Part shown: in pieces, positions 47,301-59,629 of the stretch
How the letters are laid out: every line of letters starts with the position of its first letter
Numbering within the stretch: position 1 is the stretch's first letter
Source: Halichondria panicea
Lineage: Eukaryota > Porifera > Demospongiae > Suberitida > Halichondriidae
Length of the DNA stretch: 64,000 nucleotides
Reading direction: 5' to 3'
NCBI RefSeq assembly: GCF_963675165.1
Contig: NC_087377.1
Span: 9,007,122 to 9,071,121, forward strand
Made by a program: the position numbers and the translations under genes
Notes under the pieces: generated by a model
Told to the model about the DNA's origin: nothing
Databases searched by the model: none
Seen by the model: the letters and a program-made list of their open reading frames with translations, nothing else

Positions 47301-50300
47301 TTGGAGTTACTGCAACTCCAAACTGTGTGTAACTTTTACAACTACACCTACAATGGTGTTATTAAAGCACTGGGGATGGGTGCTGCTGTTACTATGTTAC
47401 TACAGGTACAGTTGTCATTGCTATACTCTTCATGCAAAGCATAAAATATTGCATGCATGCTTATTGCACTTCTCGATAAGCTCATGCACTTGACTTAAAT
47501 GACGTAACATAATTATAGCATGTGTATAATGATATGCATCACGATAGCATATACAATAAAAGTATAAAGATATGTATACCTATATAACCTCATAAAGTGT
47601 TTAATAACTACGACCACAATACACTTAGGCAGTTCGGGACCTTAAAAATAAAAAATAAAAGGGTGCCATGCTGACATGCACGTGGGTACTAAAATGTCAA
47701 AAACATAGTTACTTGTACAAGAGTTTCATAGAATGAATCTACTTCATACACTTCTTTCTCTACGATGACGAAGTAGTTCATTGATCCAGATTCAATAGCA
47801 CTTTTTCTACCTTGAACGAACGTTGCATGTCATCCACCTGCATGTATATAATTATGATGGGATAAGGATGGGGCTCACAAAAACAGTAGGCAGTGATATA
47901 AGTGATTAGGAGACAATTATTCAAATAAGCCGAAAGCCTAACACTTTAACATATCACCTTTTATTCTATCAAATATCCAGTGTGCATGCATTACTGTGTA
48001 TCATTATATATGTATGATGACAGGGTTATTCTCGTTATAATAAGCATATACCCCCCCACACAGGATGAATTCAAGGGCAACAGAAGAATCTGTTCTCAAG
48101 TATCAAGTATTTGTAACAGTATATCAATTTAGCTGTTTATGCATTACATACGTGGAGCAGCAGCTTGACAAATATCATTTGTACTGCATCCTTCTTCTTA
48201 CAGTATCATCTTCAGAACTGAATAAAAAAAAATGTATGTTTGAAGATATGGGTTTCTATTTACCATTAGATTGTGACTGCACCAGTGACTGCATAGTCTT
48301 CGACCAGCTCCCGTAGCTTAACATTGTTCTCCTTTGTTTGAATTCTTTCCTCAAAAGTAAATCTATAGGTAAAAAATTCTATTACTACTGCGAACATTTA
48401 CAGCTATATGCTTGAACGCAATAATGATTAATAGTGGACTTACATAGACATAATCGGTCAGTGGTGGATAGAAGGTAAGTATATACGCACATCTGTAACT
48501 GCTAGTCGATCATAATTATCACTCCTGATATAGCACCTTTGTTACGCTTTGTTTTTGGACTATTCCTTTTAAAGAGCAGTGGTTTATCTTTGGACAGATG
48601 TTGAATCTCAATTTGCGACGCATATTCTTTAACCTTGTTTAAAATAGCTCGACTCCATGAACCCTGCATGAAAAGAGTACCTATAGCTCTTACGATGCGA
48701 TAATTTTGTAAGAAACAACCATTATATATCTTGTATTGTCATTGGAAATTAGTTTAACAATAATCGGAAGACAAAAATTATAATTATGATGATTTGTATG
48801 CAAATGTAGATACGTGCGAAAAACCAGTCTGACAGGAAAGTGTTCCTAACGCTCAACATACATCTAACTGACGGACACGTGCCCACAAAGCCCAACATAT
48901 CAGACTGACGGACAAGTGCCCACAAAGCCCAACATATCAGACTGACGGACAGCTGCCCACAAAGCCCAACATATCAGACTGACGGTCAAGTGCCCACAAA
49001 GCCCAACATATCAGACTGACGGACAAGTGCCCACAAAGTCCAACATATCAGACTGACAGACAGCTGCCCACAAAGCCCAACATATCAGACTGACGGACAG
49101 CTGCCCACAAAGCCCGACATATCAGACTGACAGACAAGTGCCCACAAAGCCCAGCATATCAGACTGACGGACAGCTGCCCACAAACCCCAGCATATCAGA
49201 CTGACGGACAGCTGCCCACAAAGCCCAACATATCAGACTGACGGACAGCTGCCCACAAAGCCCAGCATATCAGACTGACGGACAGCTGCCCACAAAGCCC
49301 AACATATCAGACTGACGGACAGCTGCCCACAAAGCCCAACATATCAGACTGACGGACAGCTGCCCACAAAGCCCAACATATCAGACTGACGGACAGTTGC
49401 CCACAAAGCCCAACCAGAATTATTATATAGTTACAATTATAGTAGTGAGTAGTAGACTTGCAGTCTGTCTATGTCAAGCTTTTTAGCACAACAATGGTTT
49501 TGCAGCAACTTACTCTATAGTTCCGAGTCAAAGCAGTGTGCCATCTTGCAGTGTAGTACATCTAGCAACTTAGTCCATGTAGTACCAGAGCAGCTAGAGT
49601 AGGCCCGGCGCCTTCGTACAGTTAAGGTGCACACAGCTGTGTGCAGAGACTCTCATGCAGGCAGCTGTCTATCTCAAGGTTCACGTGAGATCAGTGCTGC
49701 ACGTATTAGATCTACCACCCACGATTTTGTTTTGTTTATGTAGTCTTGGCTACCCACCACGCATTTGAGTCTGTGCTCATCAATTAATTATGATCATATC
49801 ATCAGTGTATGCCCTTGCATGGAAGAGGGGGGGTGGGAGCAGAGTAAGAGTTAAATTTGCAGGGCAACTGTATGAGTAGAAAGAACACACTATAAGCCAG
49901 CTACTTAGCTAAATACAGGATGTATGATTTTTCAGACGATTGAATTGTTAATAATTATTGTTGGGCATTAATTTGTCCATTAGCGTGACATGCACATAGT
50001 CTAGTCCTCAATAGATGTTGCAACTTCAAACACATAGTTACAGTAACTAATAATGATAACTGATTCATCCGGCACATAAGTTATAAATACTGAATAGCTA
50101 AAATATTGCCGGTACACTTGAAAAGTGCACTAATTTTTTCTTGGAAAGTTCCTCACAGGCCGGGCCGATTGTTCCGTCATCAGTACAAGCTAGTGTGCTG
50201 CTTCACCCCTGTATACATAATTACGCATGTGATTAGAATTTATAATAAGTATAATAAATAAGGTGACTATAATTATAATCTGCTCCTGCATGCATGCTTG

Positions 50301-53300
50301 AATACAAAGGTATAATAATTATACCAGATTCAACTATTTTAATGGAACGGGTTTGTTACTATATAAGCAACTATTTATTTACACATGCAACTACATGAAT
50401 CATTATAGACTGGCCTTGATTTGCATGCAGGTGATTTATAGAGGTGCTTACATTGCACCATGTATAGTGCTGCAATCACACAATTCTTATTTGAGTAACA
50501 CCATCTGGTGTATAGTTAGAGTAATATGATTTTAACAACTAGGTAAGTGCATGCACAACACTGTTTAAAGTGTTCCACAAGCACTTATAAGTGTATAATA
50601 GCACCCTTTATTGTTCTAGTAACACGTAGCAGTTACGACTGCACTCCTAGTGTTGTGATAGCACCATTAGGTGAGTGTTGGCATAGCACTTTGGGTGCTA
50701 TTGTAACTACCCATTTTTAACAGTGTAGTGATTACATGCAATTATATAGGTACATGGCCAGAGCAATTTTGGTGCCATTTGTGTTTGAAGCTCCTCCAAT
50801 GAGAGTGGACACCCTTGATACCATTCTACTGCCGGAGGCAATATCCATTGGCTACTGGTTGAAGAATCTACCCCAAAACCTACTCTATGAAACGGTAGAG
50901 AACGTACAGGAATCTGTTGAAGGGAAGATGGACGGCAGGCTGGCGATGCAGTATGCTCTATATTTACTGTGTGCAAAAGAGGTATAATTATCATGTATAA
51001 TAGTGACTTACAATAATGCTTGCTTTCATACTTAATTGTTCACTCAATTGTAGATTTGTAATAGGACTGGGTGCAGTGAGGTGACATCTGATCACATTTG
51101 GGACCACTTTCAGAGTGCTATAGTACCGGCTATTTGCAATTGGCAAATTGGAGAGAGTGACACAAATGAAAAAGCTGAGAGCAACAACTTGGAAAAACTC
51201 TTGCACAAAGGTCTTCAAAAGGCCCTAATTTCTGACGAGCATATGTCCGAGGTGCGTGCATGCATGTGTGCACATTTGACATACTGCATATTATATATAA
51301 TATATAGTCCTGCTATTTGTGCAGTTTCTGAACTGTGTCGCCCCAAATGTGAATTACCACCTGAAAAACACAAAGGACATGGTTCAAGGAGCAGCCATTC
51401 GACTCCAGGTTTTCTTAAATTACCTAGACAGCCATGGAATTCCTCATGCTTCGCACAAAGTCATTCGAAGGAAGACAAAGAAATGCAAAAGATGTGCTCC
51501 CAGAAAGCGCCAGTATTTCCTTCGAAAGGATGTGGTAGTCTCCTCAAGGAAAATAAGGAGAGAGTTATATCAGAATGCAAAGGGTGCATCTGTATACCCA
51601 GAGATCAGCTAAAGGAAGGATTTATCGAAGCCTTTAAGCACAGTAAGCCCGATTATTGGTAAATTACATCTTGCGCATGCATGCATATAAAATATTATAG
51701 TCTGTCAGACGTGCATGTATAGGTATACCAATTTATTCTAGTGTTCCATGCATGCATGACTGTGAATATGGCTGATCAATTTGCATACATATATATAGAA
51801 TCTTCAAGAAGCTCTACCGACAAACATAACAATTCAGAGGGCTCAAGGGATCAACTAGATGACTCAGGTATATTATATTATACCATCATGCAACTAGTTG
51901 GAGCATGCAAGACTATACCAACCCACAATCTTGTTTTCGAACTTTTTGTTACTTCAGTGCGCATGCTCTTCCAACCCTACTCTTCCCCATTTTTTCACAA
52001 AATGTTTTTTGCACTTGTTTGTACCCTTTTTACTGCATGCATGTATTATACAGTTGTGTCATGCACGTCATTATAAGGAGATGTTCATTGTATATAATCA
52101 TAGGCATCCACATTGAAGACGAATTTACGGATGACACACAGTTATCAGGTTAATAATGATGCATGCAATAATTATATGCTTGCATGTAAAGTATTACTAT
52201 AATTGCAGGTGAACCACTAGAACACAATATTGATTATGAAGAACAACAGCCTTGGTTCTTTTATGAAGGTTTGTATTATATTGCAGGTCAAAATTATAAT
52301 TAGCACGCATGCATGCATGCATGCAGATCTCAGTGACAATGAATTTTATTCTCTCCTTGGTGAGCACTACCTCGAAGAGCTTGAGGACCAGTTGGATCCT
52401 ACGTCTCATCATGAGCAACAAGAAGAGCCAGCTCCTCCAAAGAAGAAGACAACACTAAAAATAGGTATATACTTATAGTATTATTATTACTGTATAATAT
52501 GAAGAACATAATTATTATAGGAACTCCGAAGGAATTTGAAGTGCAGTCTACCCCCCAACAAAGACTAACAATATCATCAGCCAATCCATTAGGTATGTCA
52601 GTATACTGTAGTGATATTGAGGTGCAAAATTTCCTTTTTCGAAGGCAAGGCAGTTAATGAGAAAGTTAAAACGGGCCATGGACGCACCGGTATATATACA
52701 CATGCTAAGCTAGCTATTGGTAATTGTGGTTTCCTATGACTATTCAGAACACCCAAACATTTCTGCTGAGGGCTCTGCATGTAATTTATATATAATTATA
52801 TATACCCACAAATACGATTATTTTAATTATATAAAATTATGTCATATTTTATATACATGGATGCAGTGCTATGTCATTATCCTCTCACACCTGTCCGTCT
52901 CCATCGACTAGGAGTTACACCACCAAGACAGAGGCAATTAGGTATGGTGTATATATATACATTATAGCTAATTTTTGCTGTTTTTGTGGGCCCCGTAGAC
53001 TGGCCGTAGTATAGTTTGCCGCCTTAACTATCTGCTATTATAACTTGCAAAACATATATTATTATTAATGGGGCTGGAGGTGATTCTGATAAGCATGCCG
53101 GAGTTAATTACTCCTGGTGATTCAAAGAAATAATGCCCTGCACATACTTTTATCCTGCACTCTCAGTGCAAAAGAAGCGTCCTGTTTCGGTATCACTGAC
53201 AAAATTGTATGAAAGAATTGGAGTAAGTCCTGCCAGATTGAGTGGCCATGCACGCAGAAAAGCAACATCTACTACAGTTGTGGTAAGAAGGAACCTGTTA

Positions 53301-54085
53301 ACAGAATTGGCCAAAGTGAAGTTGGGCGTTAAAAAAGGTAGCTATAAATATATAATAAATAACATGCATGATGCACTTAAAAACATTGTGCAAATTGTAT
53401 TCAGACAACAGTAAATGTCTCGCTGAATTCAAAGCAACTGGCAAGCAAAGTAAGATGCATGTCAAGTGCCTGCATGTATTGTGCATGTATTATACTATGT
53501 TTTTTATATATACTATAGGCTTTAAAGTTATCATAATTATACTCACATGCAGACAAATCAAATTATGCTGCCAAGAACAGAAGCAAAACCAAAATTGCTA
53601 GTAAACCACGATCGCCTGCAAATACCAGAAGCAAAACAAAACCTGCTAGTCAACCACAATCTGCCAAGATATTGTCTACCAATGGTGCCAAAAGAAAAAA
53701 GAACTGTGCTAATAAACCGCAAGGCAAATCTGCTGTACAAGTTGCAATTGTAGGAGGTAATTAGATAATTATTATGTGCTGACAAACAATAATTATATAT
53801 AGTGCATGCATGGCATGTAGTGATATAATGTAATTATATTGACTCGGGCAATGCATATAAGTGTACGATAAATGCAAGTGGCACTTATTTCCATGTATAT
53901 GTTTTGATTGTGCAGAAGACAAGGAGCAATGCCCTAAGTATGTATGCGTATACAAGAGAGTGCCTCGTGCTTCAACCATGATTGCTTGTCACACATGTGA
54001 CCAATGGTTCCACATCAAGTGCGTATCGTTATCACAAAAAGAAGCTGGGAAGATAGCACAGTGGCATTGCAGCAAATGCATGTAG
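44372..54085 (+). CDS. SF3/DUF927-like helicase with C-terminal PHD finger (many exons, some breaks)
   Basis: Chained exons are about 44372-44709, 44765-44914, 45834-46144, 46658-47027, 50750-50981, 51054-51251, 51325-51642, 51799-51867, 52104-52148, 52209-52268, 52327-52464, 52521-52592, 52645-52689, 52912-52941, 53167-53337, 53405-53449, 53553-53756 and 53916-54085. The NTPase core spans 45834-50981: HTIVRGMHSISGDNVFSGLF, then STISRGKTNCAKLAI (Walker A lacking its first Gly), GSLPFLYDDPSS (Walker B), SFGGTEIGTKKAQFSARCSP, IVTCNE (sensor Asn) and ARAILVPFVFEAPP. This order is known from SF3/DUF927-like primase-helicases. Downstream are a KCKRC zinc-like motif and a basic/acidic tail of small exons. 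The C4HC3 PHD finger (VCVY...MIACHTCDQWFHIKCV...WHCSKC) is followed by TAG. Breaks are an in-frame TAG near 44660, a frame slip near 51597, and an uncertain exon at 52748-52780. No start Met is certain. AATAAA at 54438 may end it. Confidence 0.6.
46145..46657 (+). other. Probable GC-AG intron in the helicase gene
   Basis: The exon ends TTTTAG and the intron begins GCAAGT, the strong GC-donor form; it ends TATATAG at 46657. Using this pair joins phase 1 to phase 1 and keeps the conserved helicase region in frame. No GT donor nearby does so. Confidence 0.65.
47690..48663 (-). CDS. Possible small reverse-strand gene inside the 3.59-kb transposon
   Basis: 48663-48537 is exon-like (CTGCAG acceptor; GSWSRAILNKVKEYASQIEI, then HLSKDKPLLFKRNSPKTKRNK; donor GTGCTA). 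About 48362-48280 follows an ATAG acceptor in a compatible phase. 47840-47690 contains SMNYFVIVEKEVYEVDSFYE. The products are not recognised and the joins are uncertain. If real, it could be the element's own protein. Confidence 0.3.
48850..49412. repeat. 37-bp minisatellite, about 15 copies
   Basis: The unit is CAGACTGACGGACAGCTGCC followed by CACAAAGCCCAACATAT. Copies differ by a few bases (AGCTG or AAGTG; AACAT or AGCAT). It is the most regular repeat in the window. Confidence 0.9.
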
Positions 54086-54437
54086 CTAACACTTAATTTT
54101 GCCTGCATGAACTCAATCTATAATAACAGTTATTGTATCTATTATTTAGGTATATAATAATATTATAGTGTTTTGTGTGCTAGTATATAGCATGTTGTTT
54201 TATGTATTATGTATATACAATCGAAATGAATGATATCTTGATACCATTGTGATAATAAGTTTTATGGGGGAAGGGTGGTTTTTATGTAGTTACATGCATG
54301 CATGCATGGCTATAATTATGGGGGGAAGGGGTTGTCTATATAATTATAATACCAGTGCATGTTATCATGAACATAATTATACATAATTATTATGCATGGC
54401 CGAGGGCCCTGTGAGGTGCATGCATCATGGGGTTGCC

Positions 54438-54443
54438 AATAAA
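54438..54443 (+). terminator. Possible poly(A) signal of the helicase-PHD gene
   Basis: AATAAA 353 bp beyond the TAG stop; no nearer AATAAA was noticed in the 3' flank. Confidence 0.35.
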
Positions 54444-54455
54444 AGTCTGTCAATA

Positions 54456-55020
54456 TATAGTATAAACTAAATTTGTGATCATTCTGTCAATTGTGAACGC
54501 TTATATCAAACGTATATACTATATAATAGTATAAACTATATATATAATTATTATAAACTATAATTATAATTTAGTATAAACTAAATTTGTGAACATTCTG
54601 TCAATTGTGAACGCTTATATCAAACGTATATATAGTATATATATAGTATAAACTAAATTTGTGTGATCATTCTGTCAATTGTGAACGCTTATATCAAACG
54701 TATATACTATAGTATAAACTATATATATAATTATATAGTATAAACTAAATGTGTGATCATTCTGTCAATTGTGAACGCTTATATCAAACGTATATATATA
54801 TATAGTATATATATAGTATAAACTAAATTTGTGTGATCATTCTGTCAATTGTGAACGCTTATATCAAACGTATATATATAGTATATATATAGTATAAACT
54901 AAATGTGTGAACATTCTGTCAATTGGGAACGCTTATATATCAAACGTATACCTTACATGATTCCACAAATAGAAACTAATTAATTTTGTGAACATTCTGT
55001 TAATTGTGAACGCATAATAA
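54456..55020. repeat. Minisatellite, six copies plus a decayed seventh
   Basis: A core of about 60 bp (GTATAAACTAAATTTGTG, ATCATTCTGTCAATTGTGAA, CGCTTATATCAAACG) is separated by variable TATATA stretches. Copies start near 54459, 54572, 54647, 54737, 54817 and 54890; the last, near 54970, is diverged. Confidence 0.85.
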
Positions 55021-55178
55021 TAAAGGAAAAATGTTGAATTTTCTACATAATATTACTTTCATGCAATAGAGATCTATATATGCATGTATTTATCATACAC
55101 ATAATTACATAATGATATAAATACGCTATAGATATACACTATACATGTCTATCAGTTTGCATAATACCACTATATATA

Positions 55179-56572
55179 GGCTATAGAGAATTGGAGACAA
55201 CTCAAGTTCAGGTAGATTCTTCACCAGTCCTGATAGCAGTAGATCTATATCATGATTGTGATAGTGTGATAGTATCACAATTTATGCCTCACCAAAAAAC
55301 CGTCCACAAATCAAACAGTGTATCACTGACCCTAGTTACTGTTACCAGGAGCGAGCACTATCACATTGTGCCAGTGGATTCAACCGATTCGTGTCATGAT
55401 TTTCGAAATGGAACTTGTTTCACTCTCGAGCAGCTTGTTCAAATATACCTGTTATCTGGTGGAGATAATCTCACCTTGAGCTTTCTACCTGGAGATCATG
55501 TGTTAACTGATCAGTTACTGATTCGTAACTTCTCACATGTGCAAATCACTCGCCAGAACACAAGTACAACTGTAGTTAGATTACATAACAATGGTACAAT
55601 ACGTTTTGTTAGTTCAATTCACAAATTGAATATTGGGTTTCATTGGAACGAATGTTTGACCACAAAACTTACATCAAGGTTTGATCATTGACGGTGCCCA
55701 TGATGTTTACATCAATGACTGTTACTTTTTGGACTTTGTATTACTCAATCAAGCGGAAACCAACATAGTTAAGATTGCTAATACTCAAATTGCAACAATT
55801 GAGAGCACTCTCTTTATGAACAATACTAGTCAGGCACTGCACATTGAGGCTGTTGATGTGTACATAACAAATAGCGAGTTCACTAGAAATAATGGAAGAG
55901 GAGCAGTTGACATTGATTTAAACAACGTACTGATCAACGTTCTTAGTAATCAGTTCAACTACAATAGTACTTGGAGCGGAGGAGCAGTAGAAGTGGTATC
56001 TGGTACTGTAGTGATCACTCGGTGTAACTTCACAAATAACAAAATTAAGCTTCTCACTTTGGTGGAGCAATTTATGTTTACTCAGGTAGTGTGTCCATCT
56101 CTAACAGTACGCTGACAACTAACAGAGCTACTAATATTGGTGGAGCAATTGGTGTCGTCACAGGCAGTGTGTCCATCTCTGACAGTACGCTGACTAACAA
56201 CAGTGCTGACTATGGCGGCGGCGGAGCGATTGGTGTTTACTCAGGCAGTGTGTCCATCTTCGACTGTACGCTGACAAACAACAGTGCTAACGATGGTGGT
56301 GGAGCGATTGGTGTTTATTCAGGCAGTGTATCCATCTCCAACAGTACGTTGACATACAACAGAGCTGACGGTGTTGGTGGAGGAGCGATTGGTGTTTCCA
56401 CAGGCAGTATGTCCATCTCCGACAGTACGTTGAAATACAACAGAGCTGACAGTGGTGGAGCGATTGGTGTTAACTCAGGCAGTGCGTCCATCTCCGACAG
56501 TACGTTGAAATACAACAGAGCTGACGGTGGTGGTGGTGGTGGAATGATCGTTATTAAGGTTAGGGTAGTGTG
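55179..56572 (+). pseudogene. Right-handed parallel beta-helix protein, broken
   Basis: A N-terminal part (SCHDFRNGTCFTLEQLVQIY, then NLTLSFLPGDHVLTDQLLIR) is followed by beta-helix rungs (VYITNSEFTRNNG, VVITRCNFTNN). Then come about six near-identical 27-residue repeats of the form SGSVSISNSTLTNNSAD..GGGAIGV (56080-56540), like the Pmp/beta-helix repeats of surface proteins. Two frame changes, near 55640-55680 and near 56045, break the reading. The protein stops at 56572 without a membrane anchor. No signal peptide is seen, so the 5' exon may lie upstream. The family is expanded in sponges as I recall; its function is unknown. Confidence 0.6.
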
Positions 56573-57594
56573 ATCACTCATGAATATTCATGAGTTTAAT
56601 TCTGTCAGCTTTTTCTCTTTTGCAAGTTCAAAGAAGTCTGCTGTACTTATATTAATTGTATGCTTATCAACTCTATTGCTATTGTTTTGTGTAAGAATGC
56701 CATGATTATGAAGATGCATGAATGAGAAAAGTAGGCATCAAAACCGCAAGTATATTGACTATTTTTTGCGTCAATTTATAAGAGCAGTAAATACTTTCAG
56801 CAAGCTTTATTGGTACCTATATGTAGCTAAGTACCTTCCAGAGGGCCATGCAGACGAAGAGATATTCGTTGTAAAACTTCATACGGGCGAGTAAAAGCTA
56901 AGAGTAGACGGTAAGTATCTAAAAACACGCTTGATATTTCGATAAACAGGAGGCTAGCTTGACTTTTTTCAGTTGAAGATTCCCGGGTTTATCCATGCTA
57001 AAAATGGACGCAAGAAAACTCCAGTACAACTTGTCTGATTCTACACTAAAAACATAGCGATAATGATATTCATACTCCATAAATATCGCGGGGGGCGAAA
57101 CACAATGAATAAAATTAATGTTAACTACACAGATCGAGTCGATTTATCCTTCCAGTTTGGGACACCAACACATGGTATATTTTTGTAATCGCCATTTTGA
57201 AACAAAAGGCTCACCATACTAAATCAGTTAGAACATGTGCATTCGGTATCTAAGTTATAGTGTCCCTCATCCCTCGGGATTTGGGACACTATAACACATA
57301 GATACCTCATGCATGCATGCCCATGCATGTTCTAACTATAACGTATAGCTATAGTTATAAATAGATCGAATAAAGTTTTTGCTCGCACGTTGGACTAATA
57401 GTGAGTTGCATGCCCTCTTCTCTCATACGCCCTTGATAATAGTCGATTGACAATTGAACAACAATTAAACTGCATGTATAGAAAGAATTTTTTTTAGTAC
57501 CTTCTATACTATATACCATAAAGGTACTGTTCATAATTATCATATAACTGTTCTTATTATACACAAGAGGACAAAACGATTATAATTATCAAAA
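56573..57594. repeat. Gene-free spacer with a hairpin
   Basis: 57246-57302 is an inverted repeat: GTATCTAAGTTATAGTGTCCC, then GGGACACTATAACACATAGA and TAC. Otherwise AT-rich spacer with no exon recognised. Confidence 0.5.
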
Positions 57595-57835
57595 TCACTT
57601 TTTGAACTGTACATGTCCATAAGCAAGGTTCCCCTGAGTTTGGGGTTCTGGCTTAATACTGTCTGGTTCTTCATATATAGCAATTGATGGTGCTATCATT
57701 TCAGTTTCAGTTTCCAGAGTTATCTTCTCGGACTTCCTGCACTTGTTCACTACCAGCACACTGAGAGCACCAATGGAAACTCCGACAACCATGGTCAAAA
57801 GGAATGTCAGTACAATTATAAGAGCAATTTCAGCT
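57595..57835 (-). pseudogene. Receptor transmembrane/tail exon relic
   Basis: The reverse strand reads EIALIIVLTFLLTMVVGVSI, then NKCRKSEKITLETETEM..AIYEEPDSIKPEPQTQGNLA and YGHVQFKK with a stop. It is very close to the last exon of the right-edge receptor (61123-61370). A TAA falls just before the membrane span, and no extracellular exons follow upstream, so it looks like a lone duplicated last exon. The ITIM-like LAYGHV is kept. Confidence 0.7.
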
Positions 57836-58539
57836 TAATTCTCGTGACAAGGTAGCTAGAAAGAAGCATGAATGAATCATATAGCAATTTGTTACTATAA
57901 ACTGTGATTATAATTATCCAAAACAATTATATATACATGTTATCAAGGCAATAGAGAAAGATGCATGCATGTATATCTATATATATAGCTGTTTATCTCA
58001 GCCATGCATACATGTAATTCACAGTATGGTTATTTAGAACTAAACTGAAAAATAGGCCCTCGTTCCCGGCCCGACTTTTCTCTATTTTAACGCTATATAT
58101 TGGTCATGACATTTCTGTTGCTTGCATACAGGTGTTGGTACGCGGTACGCATGTGCTACATCAATAACATCATTCCTCAGAATCTGGGGAATCTGTTCTA
58201 ACGTTAGTAAAACATTAGTAAAATGATACTACTTGGAATCTTGTCTGAGTTGACAAAGGGGGAGCTAGAGTAAGCAAAAATAGCTAATAATAGCATACTG
58301 TATTACTAGAATGTTTTGCGAGCATCATACATTTGTGAACTTTGCGAGGGTTGATCAATTCACAACAATAAAATCCACAAAACCTAATTATTACTTGTAA
58401 ATACACACGATCCTTGCCAGAACGCAATAGTTGATCGCAAAGGGTCAACTTTTCTGCTGATTTGGCTCATTCGCAAAGGTTTTTCACTCGCAAAATATTC
58501 TAGTAATACACGGTAGCAAACCCATGTTAAATTTTTAAA

Positions 58540-58930
58540 ATACATATAGCAATAATAGCAAATCCAAGTTAATTTTTAGAAATAGCAATAATAGCAATAA
58601 TAGCAATAATAGCAAATCCAATAATAGCAATAATATAGCAATAATAGCAAATCCAATAATTTTTAGAAATAGCAATAATAGCATAATAGCAATAATAGCA
58701 TAATTATTATGATACTAAAAATAGCAATATAATAGCAATAATAGCGCCAGATAAGAAATAGCATGCTATTATTTGCTATTAGCAACACAGTATATTATAT
58801 GAAATAGCAATAATAGCAATAATAGCGCCTATAAGAAATAGCATGCTATTATTTGCTAATAGCAACATGATATAAAATAGCAATAATAGCAATAATAGCA
58901 ATAATAGCATTGATATTAGCGTGTGCTAAA
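58540..58930. repeat. (TAGCAATAA)n-type microsatellite
   Basis: Runs of AATAGCAATAATAGCA with AAATCC, ATTTTTAGA and GCTATTATTTGCTATT interruptions; two GCATGCTATT hairpin-like stops occur near 58766 and 58842. Confidence 0.85.
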
Positions 58931-58958
58931 AGCCAATACTGCACCAAAGGTGGGTTGG

Positions 58959-59060
58959 CTAATCTGGATTAGAACCCGGATAAGGGCCGTTTACACGAAC
59001 GCGGTTAGGTTTAATCCGGATTCTAACCCAGATTAAAGGCCTGGTGTAAACGGGGCTTAA
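58959..59060. repeat. Imperfect palindrome (MITE-like)
   Basis: TAATCTGGATTAGAACCCGG pairs with CCGGATTCTAACCCAGATTA. GGGCCGTTTACAC and GTGTAAACGGGGC flank the pair on alternate sides. Probably a small non-autonomous element. Confidence 0.5.
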
Positions 59061-59629
59061 GAGTAGAATATGCGTCTATGTAACGTCCGCGGTTGCGGTT
59101 AGCCCGAGGCGCAAAGCCGAGGGAATCTAACCGTAAGACATATATTCTATGAGTAGGTGTGGTCTATCTAACTTGGACTTCATTGCACATGCGCGAGGCG
59201 TGGTTATAAAAAGCCATGTTTGGTGCGTAGCAACAGAAATTGAATTTGTGCAAGCTGGACGAGCTGGAGAGGTGTGAGAGACACCAATTGACAGAAAAAG
59301 ACAAGAAGACGGCTTCAAAACAACGAAAAACTACAGTAAAACTTAGTAGAGCTTGTGAAACGCTTGTTGAAGATACTGGAAAGAACAGACAAGTAGTAGA
59401 ACTGACTGCAACACTACAAGAAGAATGAAGCTCTGTGGTGGAGTAGAGGGGGGTATAGAGCAAAAAACTCAATAGAAAGTGTCAAGCGATTGCTAAAGTG
59501 TTTGATGCTTCCTGGCCCCCCTGCCCACGCCCAACTGGAAGAAGCAATACACCAGTGGACATGGAAAGAATTGACTAACAAACTGTTGCATTCCGTGTTT
59601 TTGTCATCTTCACTAAAAATGTCATTCCA

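Larger units (their letters stand above)
47136..50725. mobile_element. 3.59-kb TIR transposon in a helicase-gene intron
   Basis: The left end is CACTGTTAAAAATG and the right end CATTTTTAACAGTG, both flanked by TA (47134-47135, 50726-50727). Subterminal repeats of GGTGCTATTGTAAC and GTGTTATTAAAACAC type occur at both ends (47150-47360; 50560-50710). It nearly fills the intron 47028-50749, ending 24 bp before the acceptor. Inside are a 37-bp minisatellite and some possible reverse-strand exons. TA duplication fits the Tc1/mariner/pogo range, but no DDE domain was found. Confidence 0.8.

Noticed and set aside
48850-49412. Regular repeats considered as a CRISPR-like array
   Set aside because: Direct 37-bp units follow one another with no spacers, in a eukaryotic transposon; it is a minisatellite.
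59240-59428. 62-codon lysine-rich frame on the + strand
   Set aside because: No domain, no exon partners, and it lies among repeats; could be a decayed element part, but not supportable.
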